From Ophiura sarsii (Eukaryota > Echinodermata > Ophiuroidea > Amphilepidida > Ophiuridae): a DNA stretch of 64,000 nt. The stretch covers positions 3,632,444 through 3,696,443 of the forward strand of contig CM069442.1 of assembly GCA_035610835.1 (NCBI GenBank), given 5' to 3'. Positions 12,294 to 24,157 of this stretch are shown here, one piece after another. Below the pieces are notes generated by a model. That model was not told where the DNA came from. It did not search any database and saw only the letters and a program-made list of their open reading frames with translations. Within the stretch, counting starts at the first letter, position 1; every line of letters starts with the position of its first letter. A program made the translations under genes and the position numbers.

Positions 12294-14436
12294 TCAAGGG
12301 GCAGTAACCCATTCAAGGGGACTGTAACCCATTCAAGGGAGCAGTAACCCATTCAAGGGGGCTGCAATCCATTCAAGGGGGCTGTAACCCATTCAAGGGG
12401 GCTGTAACCCATTCAAGGGAGCAGTAACCCATTCAAGGGGGCTGTAACCCATTCAAGGGGCAGTAACCCATTCAAGGGGGCTGTAACCCATTCAAGGGAG
12501 CAGTAACCCATCAAGGGGGCTGTAACCCATTCAAGGGGCTGTAACCCATTCAAGAGTGCTGTAACCCATTCAAGGGGCTGTAACCCATTCAAGGGGGCTG
12601 TAACCCATTCAAGGGGCAGTAACCCATTCAAGGGGCTGTAACCCATTCAAGGGGGCTGTAACCCATTCAAGGGGCTGTAACCCATTCAAGGGGGCTGTAA
12701 TCTATTCAAGGGAGCTGTAACCCATTCAGGGGGGGCTGTAACCCATTCAAGGGGGCTGTAACCCATCCAAGGGGCTGTAACCCATTCAAGGGGGCTGTAA
12801 CCCATTCAAGGGGCTGTAACCCATTCAAGGGGCTGTAACCCATTCAAGGGGGCTGTAACCCATTCAAGGGGCTGTAACCCATTCAAGGGGCTGTAACCCA
12901 TTCAAGGGGCTGTAACCCATTCAAGGGGGCTGTAACCCATTCAAGGGGCTGTAACCCATTCAAGGGGGCTGTAACCCATTCAAGGGGGCTGTAATCTATT
13001 CAAGGGGGCTGTAACCCATTCAAGGGGGCTGTAATCTATTCAAGTGGGGCTGTAACCCATTCAAGGGGGCTGTAACCCATTCAAGGGGGCTGTAACCCAT
13101 TCAAGGGGCAGTAACCCATTCAAGGGGCTGTAACCCATTCAAGGGGGCTGTAACCCATTCAAGGGGCTGTAACCCATTCAAGGGGCAGTAACCCATTCAA
13201 GGGGCTGTAACCCATTCAAGGGGGCTGTAACCCATTCAAGGGGGCTGTAACCCATTCAAGGGGGCTGTAACCCATTCAAGGGGCAGTAACCCATTTAAGG
13301 GGCTGTAACCCATTCAAGGGGCTGTAACCCATTCAAGGGGCTGTAACCCATTCAAGGGGCTGTAACCCATTCAAGGGGGCTGTAACCCATTCAAGGGGGC
13401 TGTAACCCATTCAAGGGGGCTGTAACCCATTCAAGGGGCTGTAACCCATTCAAGAGGCTGTAACCCATTCAAGGGGGCTGTAACCCATTCAAGGGGGCTG
13501 TAACCCATTCAAGGGGCTGTAACCCATTCAAGGGGCTGTAACCCATTCAAGGGGGCTGTAACCCATTCAAGGGGGCTGTAACCCATTCAAGGGGCTGTAA
13601 CCCATTCAAGGGGCTGTAACCCATTCAAGGGGCTGTAACCCATTCAAGGGGGCTGTAACCCATTCAAGGGGCTGTAACCCATTCAAGAGGCTGTAACCCA
13701 TTCAAGGGGGCTGTAACCCATTCAAGGGGGCTGTAACCCATTCAAGGGGGCTGTAACCCATTCAAGGGGGCTGTAACCCATTCAAGGGGGCTGTAACCCA
13801 TTCAAGGGGCTGTAACCCATTCAAGGGGCTGTAACCCATTCAAGGGGCTGTAACCCATTCAAGGGGGCTGTAACCCATTCAAGGGGGCTGTAACCCATTC
13901 AAGGGGGCTGTAACCCATTCAAGGGGCTGTAACCCATTCAAGAGGCTGTAACCCATTCAAGGGGGCTGTAACCCATTCAAGGGGGCTGTAACCCATTCAA
14001 GGGGGCTGTAACCCATTCAAGGGGCTGTAACCCATTCAAGGGGCTTTAACCCATTCAAGGGGCTGTAACCCATTCAAGGGGCTGTAACCCATTCAAGGGG
14101 CTGTAACCCATTCAAGGGGGCTGTAACCCATTCAAGGGGGGCTGTAACCCATTCAAGGGGCTGTAACCCATTCAAGGGGCTGTAACCCATTCAAGAGGGC
14201 TGTAACCCATTCAAGGGGGCTGTAACCCATTCAAGGGGCTGTAACCCATTCAAGGGGGCTGTAACCCATTCAAGGGGCTGTAACCCATTCAAGGGGCTGT
14301 AACCCATTCAAGGGGCTGTAACCCATTCAAGGGGGCTGTAACCCATTCAAGGGGGCTGTAACCCATTCAAGGGGGCTGTAACCCATTCAAGGGGGCTGTA
14401 ACCCATTAAAGGGGGCTGTAACCCATTAAAGGGGGC
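12294..14436 (+). repeat. Minisatellite, 19/20-bp unit, about 109 copies
   Basis: The unit reads GGGGCTGTAACCCATTCAAG with four or five Gs, giving 19- and 20-bp versions. Variants CAGTAACCC and CTGTAATCTATTC are interspersed, the CAG variants mostly near the 5' side, and the last units read CCATTAAAG. The mixture of 19- and 20-bp units prevents long reading frames overall. It ends about 1.45 kb upstream of the PDZ-LIM start codon. Each unit contains TAACCC, one telomere-like hexamer, which may be coincidence. Confidence 0.97.
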
Positions 14437-14606
14437 ACTCTTGTTTTTATAGGATTATGCTATCCTGTTTATCATATACAATACAGACTTTGGACGCTGT
14501 TTTTGTCCCCCCAAGGTGGCAGTTTGTAACATTCTACTACATCAGTGCCAACTTCCTCCCCACCCTTCCCTAGTGCCAACTTCATACCTCCCCATTGCCA
14601 ACTTCA

Positions 14607-14692
14607 CCCCCCCCCCCCCCCCCCCACCTCTTCCCTTCTTACACGGTTGATTGATTCTTTTAAACTGTTAGGATCTTAAAAGATCCTAACAG
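14607..14692. repeat. Poly-C run followed by a perfect 28-bp hairpin
   Basis: A run of about 20 C residues is followed at 14665-14692 by CTGTTAGGATCTT, AA, AAGATCCTAACAG: 13-bp perfect arms with a 2-base loop. There is no adjoining gene for which it could be a known signal. Confidence 0.6.
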
Positions 14693-14699
14693 TGATATA

Positions 14700-15894
14700 A
14701 CGCATGCACAAACACCACGTAACCATGACTTTGACCTAGCGGCAACGCCTCTGCATATATTGCATTACTGTTTTCATTATTGGGAAGCACCCAGCCGGCG
14801 GCCGACTAAGAGAAAAATGACAACTTTCCTGCATGTCTGACTGAGCATGAATAGGGAAAAGTCACTGCTAGGCAAACTGTAATGTGAATAGGTTGGGTCA
14901 CTTTGAGCCCAATCAAGTTTTCATTAGCACTACCAACTGACTTTCATTAGTTAGCCTCTGTTTTATCCTTTGAAAAGGGACTTTTTAGGCTAATGGACCA
15001 ACCAAATTTTGCAATTTTGATTAATTGTTTTTGAAATTCATGATTTGTTTTCAAATATTGGAGAAAAAAGTATACCCCTCCTAAAAAAAAGAGAAGAAAA
15101 ATAAAATAAAATCTCACAATGTTTAAGGTAAGGTATATACAAAAAAGATTAGGTCTGAAATCTAACCTTACATTGATTGACCAATGTACATGACACACCA
15201 ATCACCAGCCACAGGATCATATTGTCTGATTATTACAGTTCAGCAGTATAGCATGCAGGTTCATCTTTAAAATGCTTTTTGTGTATGCCAATTCTATACA
15301 GATTTACCATAGTATATTCAGTTCCAAATTGGCGAGAAATATTCATTTTTGTATCTCTAGTCGGCGCATAAAAGTTATATGATTTACCATGCGCTTGTCA
15401 CCTTTGTCCTTCTGTATTGATTCGCTGCTGTAAGCAGGCTTTGTAGTGCTAATTTGGAGCTGATCAAACTATAGTAATGTAAGGACTACATTAACATTCA
15501 CTGCCAAATTTGTTTGAATACATTTTCACTGTTCATAACAAACTTTTTCACAACGATGAATAATAAAACCCTAATACAGTTATTGCAAATAATTATGTCA
15601 CACATTCTGGCAACACTATAAGTTTAAGTTCAGTATAAGCTTCGACGACAATATTATCTGTTCATACACTTTAAAGCGTTTACGCAATAAAAGGAGTCAT
15701 ACAAATATCACAGTGTTTTACCCTGTGGAAGTATGAACCAGGACTCACCTGGTGGTGTGTGATTTCAACAAATCTTGGGACAATTTCACCATTTGAATAT
15801 CTTATTCTGGAATATACTTGTTAAAGCTAACTGAATATACTTGTGACCGGTCCTGGGACTTGTAACCATTTCAAATTGTACCAAAGTTTTGATA
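14700..15894. other. Upstream region of the PDZ-LIM gene, no element recognised
   Basis: It should hold the promoter and 5' UTR of the PDZ-LIM gene, but I see no clear TATA box, initiator or non-coding exon. Short open frames here show no family features. Confidence 0.3.
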
Positions 15895-16002
15895 ATGGAT
15901 GGAAATATGGACAACTTTGACGTGAGCTTGGATGCACCCGGACCCTACGGTTTCCGTTTGACCGGAGGGTTGGGAACCAGTATGCCATTACGCATAGGAA
16001 AG
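15895..16002 (+). CDS. PDZ-LIM exon 1: start and first half of the PDZ domain
   Basis: It encodes residues 1-36 and carries the carboxylate-binding loop PYGFRL. ATG at 15895 is the first AUG in frame just before the PDZ fold; a second in-frame ATG is at codon 5. The donor after 16002 reads AG|GTATGC, phase 0. Confidence 0.85.
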
Positions 16003-19000
16003 GTATGCACATGTGTATATTTAGCAATGCATGAATTAATCCACAGGGCTGTTGTATCTCGGGGTAGCTAGGATAAGTAAAACTCTTTTTTACCAATTTA
16101 ACACTTAAATTTAGGCTACATACGAGGGTCATTCAATAAGTTCTACCTCCTCCCTCATAGCATTGCTAATATTAATGTCAGCCTCATGACATTTGTCATG
16201 ATTATAGTTCCAAATCATAGCTACAAATGTGTCGTAAATTATAATTGATTTCTGTTTTACTTTTGTTATGACGCGGTCTCATTCCTCATTTTCATTCATG
16301 CCGATGATTACAACATTATACCTGACTGGCTCCCCGGGGTGCTCAACCACTTATCAAATGACATAAGATAAATAACAGAAAGAGGACATAGTAAACAAAA
16401 TGGTGGCACCCATTAGGCAAAACACCTGTTCTACGAGCCTGCATAACCGACCCGTTTTTAATATTTGTTGCTTTTCTTCTCTTGTTGAAACACTTTTTGG
16501 AACAATTTCAAAAAACAAAAACAAAATGAACATTTTGAAACATTCTTGAAATTTGCGAAATGTTTTGAAAATGTTTGAATTTTTTTGAAAATTCCCCAAC
16601 ATTTTCACGAACATTTTGAACATGAGAGGTCCATTTGCTCCAAGAGGGGTTTTTCTTCTTTTTTCGTTGCCTTGTATACACTTTATCATTTTAAACTCTG
16701 TGGCTCACAATTACAAGCATATTCCCTTGGGCCTGTTACTTTGTTCCCTGGGAACTGTTGTTCATTTAAATCCTGATTATTTCTGTATAGGTTCAAAATG
16801 GCAGCAAAGCAGGCAATGCTGGCCTTCAAGTGGGTCATCAAGTTTTGAAAATTGACAACCATTTAACGCAATCAATGACGCATAAAGAGGCCAAGAAGAT
16901 CATCAAAACATGTCAGGACGCACTTCATATTACCATACAGGGACAACAGTGAGTAGTAGCACAGATTGGATTTTAAATTTGTTGCAGTTTAAAAGATGTA
17001 TTTTGATTAATTGGTACAACATTTATTGTAAAAACATTCAAAATAACTGAAAAGGTGCGAAATGTGATCATAATTCAAAAGTACTTATTCCGCCTAAAAG
17101 AATGATCTCTTTACCATATCATATGGTGAAATATTTAATTGATTTTGGGATATTTTTTAATTTAAAGGGGCACAATGTCATGTTGATTTTTTTAAATTTT
17201 AATTAATTAATTTCAGAATTCAAGATGAACATTAAAAATTGCCATTATTATTGTTTCTACTAAAATAAAACCCAGCAAAACTTGATTAAAACAATGTTTT
17301 AATATGTTGGAATACCACCCTTAACCATGTAAAATGCTGGTTGCGGCCCTACCAGCATTTTTGAATCAACGTTTTGTTGTACAAAGAGGGCTAATTTTTC
17401 TTAATCCTTATAGGTGTAAGTTCATACATCTAATAATACAATTGTAAAAATATACAAATTCCAGTTTTTATAATAATTTTTTGTAATTGAGGGCGCTGCC
17501 TCCACCACATCTCTTAATGCCCTTTAAAGATAATGATAATAACGCAAAAAGGTTATATTTTATAATTTGTATAATTTTATAACTGTCACTGATTTGATGA
17601 ACCTATTAACACTATGGATACTTTGCTTTCTCCTGAAGATAGCTATTTGTCATCTCAAAATATCGCTGCTAGAATTATAACTTTCACCAACATATCTGAT
17701 CACATAACCCCTGTGCTTATGGACTTGAATTGGCTACCTGTTGAGCATAGAATCAATCAGATATACACTTGCTTTACTCGCATTCAAAATGTTACGACAC
17801 AAGGCACCACAATATCTCACTGAGAGCTTGTGCAACCCTATATACCTGGACACAGTGGACTCCACTCATCAAAACAAATGCTTCTTACGGAGTTACCAGT
17901 AAGAAACCAATGGGGAGAATGTTCATTTCTTGTTGCTGTTGCAAGAATTTGGAACAGTCTACCACATGATGCTTAATGTACAGATTCTATTCATAGAAAA
18001 CTTTAAAGACTCATTTGTTCAATGAAGCGTACAAAACAGTATATGTATAATACCCATGCTATTTATCATTTTTGTGCTATTAATTACTTATATTACATGT
18101 TTACAAAAGCCATTATTACCATTATTATTATTATCTATGCACCAAGATATTTTCTCTAACATGACTCCTGATGATTCTTACACTCAAAAGTTTTGGTAAA
18201 CAAAAATTCCCCCATTTTTTGATATTCAGGTCGAATGCCCCAGTAATGCCCCACCAAAACCTGTCATTTTCCAAGAAAGATTTATTCATACAATCAAAGG
18301 TCCTCGAAATTAGGAAATACTTTCCACTTTTGCACACGGTTATTGGTTGTACCCTATACAAAACAAATTTGTCAGAAACCTTTCCCAACTTTCATGGTCT
18401 ATCTCAAGGATTACTGAACTAGGCATGTTTGTACTTATTTCAATGCATCTCCCATGGTGATTCTGAATATTATGAAATTCAATCATTTTGAGATTTTTGA
18501 AACATTTTGTGACATTTTGGAATGTTGATCGTCTGCAGACGCCTGCCGCGGGGAAAGTGTTAAAGCTAGATTAAAAGCCACCTCTGGTAGGGGAGACAAA
18601 AGATTAAGGACACAAACTTGACTGAAAAGTCGAGCATAATAGGCTAACAATTTCCAAAATCGTGGGTATATACAGGGTGGGTAAAAAAAACTATACTCAA
18701 AGTAAAATAAATGTTTAAAATATTTCTTACCAGAATGTGAAGGCCACCATTGCTTGAATCAATAGCTGCATTTATTTACTGTTATCAGCAAAAAGGAATC
18801 ACAACATTTCATGGTATCGGTATCCAGTTATGATTATTTTGGTAAAGTTACCGTATTTATTAAACCGAACAAAATATTGAGTATTATACTCAATGATCCA
18901 TGATATTTATGAATAAGTGAATACATGCATAATAAGCTATTTAATAAGACAAAACAAACTTACTCAGAAATTATTTGTATACATTAAATGCAAAATAATA

Positions 19001-22000
19001 ACATATCAGTGTTATTATTTGTTTAATTCAGCAGAGCCAAGATAAATTCTGACTTTTGTGGTGATCTGATTAGAGCGTGCGCCATTATTCAATAGTAAAA
19101 TTCAAAAGAGCTTATTAGTGAAATATCGCAAATCTTGTTCGGTTATTAAAATGTATACTTTTATCTATGTTTCCTCAACCAATTTTAACCAACTACAATT
19201 CTTTTGAAAGCTAATGAGACAGCCTCACTGCCAGAATAAATAATCTGACAAATTCTTGCACTGATTTTTTAAAAATAAAATCTGAAAGTTGAGTACAGTC
19301 CCCCCCCCCCCCCCCTACCTCCCACCCCCAAACCACCTCCACCCACAATGTGTGCCCATGACGGTTGATATCCCACCCAAGTTGACTAACCTCTTTCTTT
19401 TGTCCAATTTTTAATTTAATATTTGCCACAGGAAATTTGTATTACTACAACCCCCATTACCTCCAGGACTTAGAAGCCTAGACAACAGGCCTCCAGGTAC
19501 GTACCTGTGCAGACCCAATTGATTTTTTAATGTATTTTTTAATGAATTAATTATAAACCCAACCGCCCCATATGTTACAATGTGCTGATGGTTTTCAATG
19601 ACGTAATCGACCGGGCCTATAGTTAGCGCAGTATTCTATGTGAACGAGTAGCTTGGAGTCGTGGCTTGCCTATGCCGGCTGTGTTTGGGTCAGGCGGGTC
19701 CCAGTGATTTATTTGTTGATTTCTCTTCCAAAATTGTGATCCCAATTAAAACCCAGTTATGGGTTTAGTATTAATTATTTAAAGTAATTTTGGTAACACT
19801 TGGAATCTACCCTGTTTACGAAAGAGTCAATCATTTCTGCCAGAAACGTGCTATTTTTAAAATTCAAAATTCCTAAGAAAGCTTGATATTATGTAGATGT
19901 TAGACTCTTAAAGCATGTACTTTGTCCAATAACAAACTGGTATTCATAGCTAAATAAATGTACCTTTCCCGCCGGTATAAATCATTCTGGGACACCATGT
20001 ATTAGTTCCCCTTGATAACATAGCTTCTGCTAAATAAGGTTATTTTTACATTATTCATTATTCTAATCGCGTGAGCACCTTACGTTTGTAATTGTATGAC
20101 TTCCCTTTAGTGATTGCACATACTATCAAAGTAGTATGCATGTTATGGCAAGGTATATCAATATTCTCATTCAATTTTGTTATCTTCTTCCAGCACGTAT
20201 CCCACATGACTCCTTTTTGGATGAAACTGATTCTGGATTATCACTGACCTCTACAACCTCATCTGTCTCAGACCTCCAGTCAGATGTACAGTCAGACTCC
20301 ATGACAACAGACCCTACAGCAAACCACTCCCCTGCGTTGGATCCTGTGCAACTACCATCATATTATGAATCTGAACCTCCACCAATCCCTGGCCCTCCCC
20401 CTCCTCCCCCACCCCCACCCTTTGATCATGACAGGAGGGAAATGCCAGAGTTGGTAAGGATGACAAGTATTGAAGGTGAAAATTCAAAAGGTAAATTATC
20501 TATAGAATTATAGAAACAAACAAAGTTAAAGTTGAATTGAAGAATGCAGCAATGTCAGTTTGGAACTCAATATATTGGACATTGACTTGACTTTGTTTTC
20601 ATGACCATTTGATCTACCTGAATGGCTATAGGTAGGAATGATATATATTGGAGCATATAGCCCTTCCAAGATCAACCTTTTTTTTGTCAAAACATCCCTG
20701 AAGTCAATGCGGTGAATTAGCTGTTAAATAGATACTGACACCCCATCACCATATCAAAGCTTGTGGGATATAATATCATGTAAAAAAGGACCATCTTTGG
20801 AAACTTTACCCTGGCTGCCAGCCTGACCAGATGTTTCTGTAGCACCTGCACCATCGTCTCCATTAATGTTTGAGGTTGATGTGGGATGAGCCCTGCAGAA
20901 GTGTTTTATTACCAGTGTAATAACCGAGTTATATCAATTTTATGTGTTTCTTAGAAGATGCCATCCTATCTGGCATGAGGTGTGGAGCCTGTTCAAAGGA
21001 TGTCAAAGCTAGAGATATGTTTGTTAAACTAGATGGTATAAGCTGGCATGTGGAATGTCTCAATTGTATGGTAAGTTACTGAACCAATGATACCAGCTTG
21101 TTAAAGTAACAACTTACAAATAGAAAAGGAATTGAGATTTGTTTCCAATTCTTTTTGAAAATTCTCTGCAAAATGTTGATCTTTTTTAAATTTCCAAAAT
21201 GATCAAAATTTGTTTGTTGTTTCATTTACATTTTTATTGTTGAAAATTTGTGAACATTTTTCAAATTTAGTTAAAATATATGAAAGAAAAACCCCAACAA
21301 CTTAGCTTTACAAATTTCTTTAAAAAAATACAAAATGTTAAAGAATACAAAAAGTCTCCTAGATTGTTTTCTATGCTGTGGGTGAGGGTGGATGGTAGAT
21401 ACTACCATAGGTGTCAATGACATGCAGGTAATACCATAGGTGTGTCAATGACATGCAGGTAATACCATAGGTGTGTCAATGACATGCAGGTAATACCATA
21501 GGTGTGTCAATGACATGCAGGTAATACCATAGGTGTGTCAATGACATGCAGGTAATACCATAGGTGTGTCAATGACATGCAGGTAATATCATAGGTGTGT
21601 CAATGACATGCAGGTAATACCATAGGTGTGTCAATGACATGCAGGTAATACCATAGGTGTGTCAATGACATGCAGGTAATACCATAGGTGTGTCAATGAC
21701 ATGCAGGTAATACCATAGGTGTGTCAATGACATGCAGGTAATACCATAGGTGTGTCAATGACATGCAGGTAATACCATAGGTGTGTCAATGACATGCAGG
21801 TAATACCATAGGTGTGTCAATGACATGCAGGTAATACCATAGGTGTGTCAATGACATGCAGGTAATACCATAGGTGTGTCAATGACATGCAGGTAATACC
21901 ATAGGTGTGTCAATGACATGCAGGTAATACCATAGGTGTGTCAATGACATGCAGGTAATACCATAGGTGTGTCAATGACATGCAGGTAATACCATAGGTG

Positions 22001-24157
22001 TGTCAATGACATGCAGGTAATACCATAGGTGTATCAATGACATGCAGGTAATACCATAGGTGTGTCAATGACATGCAGGTAATATCATAGGTGTGTCAAT
22101 GACATGCAGGTAATACCATAGGTGTGTCAATGACATGCAGGTAATATCGTAGGTGTGTCAATGACATGCAGGTAATATCATAGGTGTGTCAATGACATGC
22201 AGATAATACCATAGGTGTGTCAATGACATGCAGGTAATACTATAGGTGTGTCAATGACATGCAGGTAATACCATAGGTGTGTCAATGACATGCAGGTAAT
22301 ACTATAGGTGTGTCAATGACATGCAGGTAATACCATAGGTGTGTCAATGACATGCAGGTAATACCATAGGTGTGTCAATGACATGCAGGTAATACCATAG
22401 GTGTGTCAATGACATGCAGGTAATACCATAGGTGTGTCAATGACATGCAGGTAATACCATAGGTGTGTCAATGACATGCAGGTAATACCATAGGTGTGTC
22501 AATGACATGCAGGTAATATCATAGGTGTGTCAATGACATGCAGGTAATACCATAGGTGTGTCAATGACATGCAGATAATATCATAGGTGTGTCAATGACA
22601 TGCAGGTAATACCATAGGTGTGTCAATGACATGCAGATAATATCATAGGTGTGTCAATGACATGCAGATAATACCATAGGTGTGTCAATGACATGCAGAT
22701 AATACCATAGGTGTGTCAATGACATGCAGATAATACCATAGGTGTGTCAATGACATGCAGGTAATACCATAGGTGTGTCAATGACATGCAGGTAATACCA
22801 TAGGTGTGTCAATGACATGCAGGTAATACCATAGGTGTGTCAATGACATGCAGGTAATATCATAGGTGTGTCAATGACATGCAGGTAATACTATAGGTGT
22901 GTCAATGACATGCAGGTAATACTATAGGTGTGTCAATGACATGCAGGTAATACCATAGGTGTGTCAATGATATGCAGGTAATACCATAGGTGTGTCAATG
23001 ACATGCAGGTAATACCATAGGTGTGTCAATGACATGCAGGTAATACCATAGGTGTGTCAATGACATGCAGGTAATACCATAGGTGTGTCAATGACATGCA
23101 GGTAATATCATAGGTGTGTCAATGACATGCAGGTAATACCATAGGTGTGTCAATGACATGCAGGTAATACCATAGGTGTGTCAATGACATGCAGGTACTA
23201 CCATAGGTGTGTCAATGACATGCAGGTAATACCATAGGTGTGTCAAAGACATGCAGGTAATACCATAGGTGTGTCAATGACATGCAGGTAATACCATAGG
23301 TGTGTCAATGACATGCAGGTAAAATCATAGGTGTGGCAATGACATGCAGGTAATACCATAGGTGTGTCAATGACATGCAGGTAATACCATAGGTGTGTCA
23401 ATGACATGCAGGTAATATCATAGGTGTGTCAATGACATGCAGGTAATATCATAGGTGTGTCAATGACATGCAGGTAATATCATAGGTGTGTCAATGACAT
23501 GCAGATAATACCATAGGTGTGTCAATGACATGCAGGTAATACCATAGGTGTGTCATTGACATGCAGGTAATACCATAGGTGTGTCAATGACATGCAGGTA
23601 AATATCTTTAATTGTCGACATCAAAACCCTAACCCCGGTTTAGGGTTTTTGAATGGGATCACAATTTTCGAGGAAGTTTCAGATGTGCAAATCTGAAACC
23701 CTGAACCATTAATCTTTTAAGATTCAGGATTCAGGGTTTCAGAACTCCATTTAGTTATTTAAAAAGACTTTTGAAACCAAAGAGACTATTTTTGGCCGGA
23801 ATGGGATTAATCCCTAATGGTATTTTTTCCTTTAAATGATTAATTTCACTGTTTTTGTTTGGTTGGCTGGTTGGTTTTGAGATCATTATTATTTTATTTT
23901 TGTATTTTGTTATGTTTTTTATATCTCTTGACCTCCATAAAGTTCTGTCAAGTTCATTTAGTTAAATTTTTCTCTGATGTTTTCTATGTCAAAGATAAGC
24001 AAACTGATGAAAAACCACTACCAACACCCCAATTATAAGATCTGTATTTGAAGCACCTATTCCTACATTTTGTTCTCAACAGGAATGCAGGCTACCATTA
24101 TTTAACAAGAAGTACAATGTGAGACATGGAATGCCACTTTGTCCACATCACTTGTAG
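15895..24157 (+). CDS. PDZ and LIM domain protein (six coding exons, 272 aa)
   Basis: Joining 15895-16002, 16791-16948, 19432-19496, 20194-20490, 20955-21070 and 24083-24157 gives an open frame of 819 nt with GT-AG introns and consistent phases (0,2,1,1,0). Residues about 8-90 form a PDZ domain: the carboxylate-binding loop is GPYGFRLTGG (16-25), followed by KAGNAGLQVGHQVLKID and MTHKEAKKII. Residues 91-209 are low-complexity, with a Ser/Thr/Asp-rich part and a run of nine prolines. Residues 219-271 form one LIM domain with a full zinc-ligand set C219, C222, H241, C244, C247, C250, C268, H271. The order matches the ALP-type PDLIM family, which joins PDZ ligands such as alpha-actinin to the actin cytoskeleton; the role here is inferred. 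The protein ends one residue after the last ligand and is shorter than vertebrate PDLIM1-4 (about 330 aa). Confidence 0.88.
16791..16948 (+). CDS. PDZ-LIM exon 2: second half of the PDZ domain
   Basis: The acceptor TTCTGTATAG precedes 16791 and the donor GTGAGT follows 16948. It encodes residues 37-88 plus two bases, with the PDZ signature GLQVGHQVLKID and the helix MTHKEAKKIIKT. Confidence 0.9.
17162..17527. mobile_element. TTAA-ended MITE, family B copy 1
   Basis: It begins TTAAAGGGGCACAATG and ends ATCTCTTAATGCCCTTTAA. Internal sequence matches the reverse complement of 62211-62616 (for example CAACGTTTTGTTGTACAAAG and ATCCTTATAGGTGTAAGTTC). It lies in intron 2 of the PDZ-LIM gene and is non-coding. 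Confidence 0.75.
17614..18040 (+). pseudogene. Fragment of an L2/CR1-like LINE reverse transcriptase (C-terminal part)
   Basis: The frame at 17614-17823 reads QNIAARIITFTNISDHITPV then LMDLNWLPVEHRINQIYT, the thumb-region signature of CR1/L2-clade LINE reverse transcriptases (HITPVL..LHWLPV..RI). After a frame change it continues near 17925-17970 with LVAVARIWNSLPHDA, matching the conserved WNSLP motif near the end of these proteins. Frameshifts and stops make it a dead, 5'-truncated copy. It lies in sense orientation in intron 2 of the PDZ-LIM gene. Confidence 0.85.
18316..18562. mobile_element. MITE, AACACTTTCCAC-type ends, family C copy 1
   Basis: Left end ATACTTTCCACTTT and right end CGGGGAAAGTGTTAA. 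It shares GGTCTATCTCAAGGATTACTG and GTCTGCAGACGCCTGCC with 31450-31664, and a more diverged copy lies at 26137-26368. It is located in intron 2 of the PDZ-LIM gene. Confidence 0.65.
19300..19345 (+). repeat. C-rich tract in intron 2
   Basis: A run of about 16 C residues followed by CTACCTCCCACCCCC. It lies shortly before the acceptor of exon 3, so it is also part of a pyrimidine-rich region, although about 90 bases separate them. Confidence 0.6.
19432..19496 (+). CDS. PDZ-LIM exon 3: end of the PDZ domain and Pro-rich linker
   Basis: A small 65-nt exon between acceptor TTGCCACAG and donor GTACGT. It encodes KFVLLQPPLPPGLRSLDNRP and keeps frame with both neighbours (phases 2 and 1). Confidence 0.8.
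20194..20490 (+). CDS. PDZ-LIM exon 4: Ser/Thr-rich and polyproline linker
   Basis: It encodes residues 111-209. The acceptor is CTTCTTCCAG and the donor AG|GTAAAT. Contents: HDSFLDETDSGLSLTSTTSS, an acidic/serine stretch, then PPPIPGPPPPPPPPPF, a possible SH3, profilin or EVH1 ligand. No domain fold is apparent. Confidence 0.85.
20955..21070 (+). CDS. PDZ-LIM exon 5: first zinc finger of the LIM domain
   Basis: The acceptor is GTGTTTCTTAG and the donor ATG|GTAAGT. It encodes GMRCGACSKDVKARDMFV through WHVECLNCM, giving ligands C219, C222, H241, C244 and also C247 of the second finger. Confidence 0.92.
21403..23602 (+). repeat. Minisatellite, 31-bp unit, about 70 copies, in the last intron of the PDZ-LIM gene
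   Basis: The unit is CAGGTAATACCATAGG followed by TGTGTCAATGACATG. Nearly all copies are exactly 31 bp; variants include AATATCATAGG, AATACTATAGG and CAGATAATA. Every standard unit contains CAGGTAAT, which fits the 5' splice-site consensus in the sense direction of the gene. Stops (TGA) in the unit exclude coding. It fills about 2.2 kb of the 3.0-kb intron 5 between the two halves of the LIM domain. Confidence 0.97.
24083..24157 (+). CDS. PDZ-LIM exon 6: second LIM finger and stop
   Basis: The acceptor is GTTCTCAACAG. It encodes ECRLPLFNKKYNVRHGMPLC then PHHL and TAG at 24155-24157, supplying C250, C268 and H271. The close fit of ligand spacing (C-x2-C-x17-C-x2-H) across the splice confirms the junction. 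Confidence 0.92.
   Translation, partial: ECRLPLFNKKYNVRHGMPLCPHHL

Noticed and set aside
12413..12646. Repetitive frame over the 19/20-bp minisatellite (- strand)
   Set aside because: Produced by the tandem repeat; frame breaks whenever 19- and 20-bp units alternate.
16124..16160. CGAGGGTCATTCAATAAGTTC resembling a mariner terminal repeat
   Set aside because: No matching inverted end was found nearby, so an element cannot be delimited.
21403..23602. CRISPR-like regular repeats
   Set aside because: There are no spacers: the units are contiguous, and the host is a eukaryote; this is a minisatellite.
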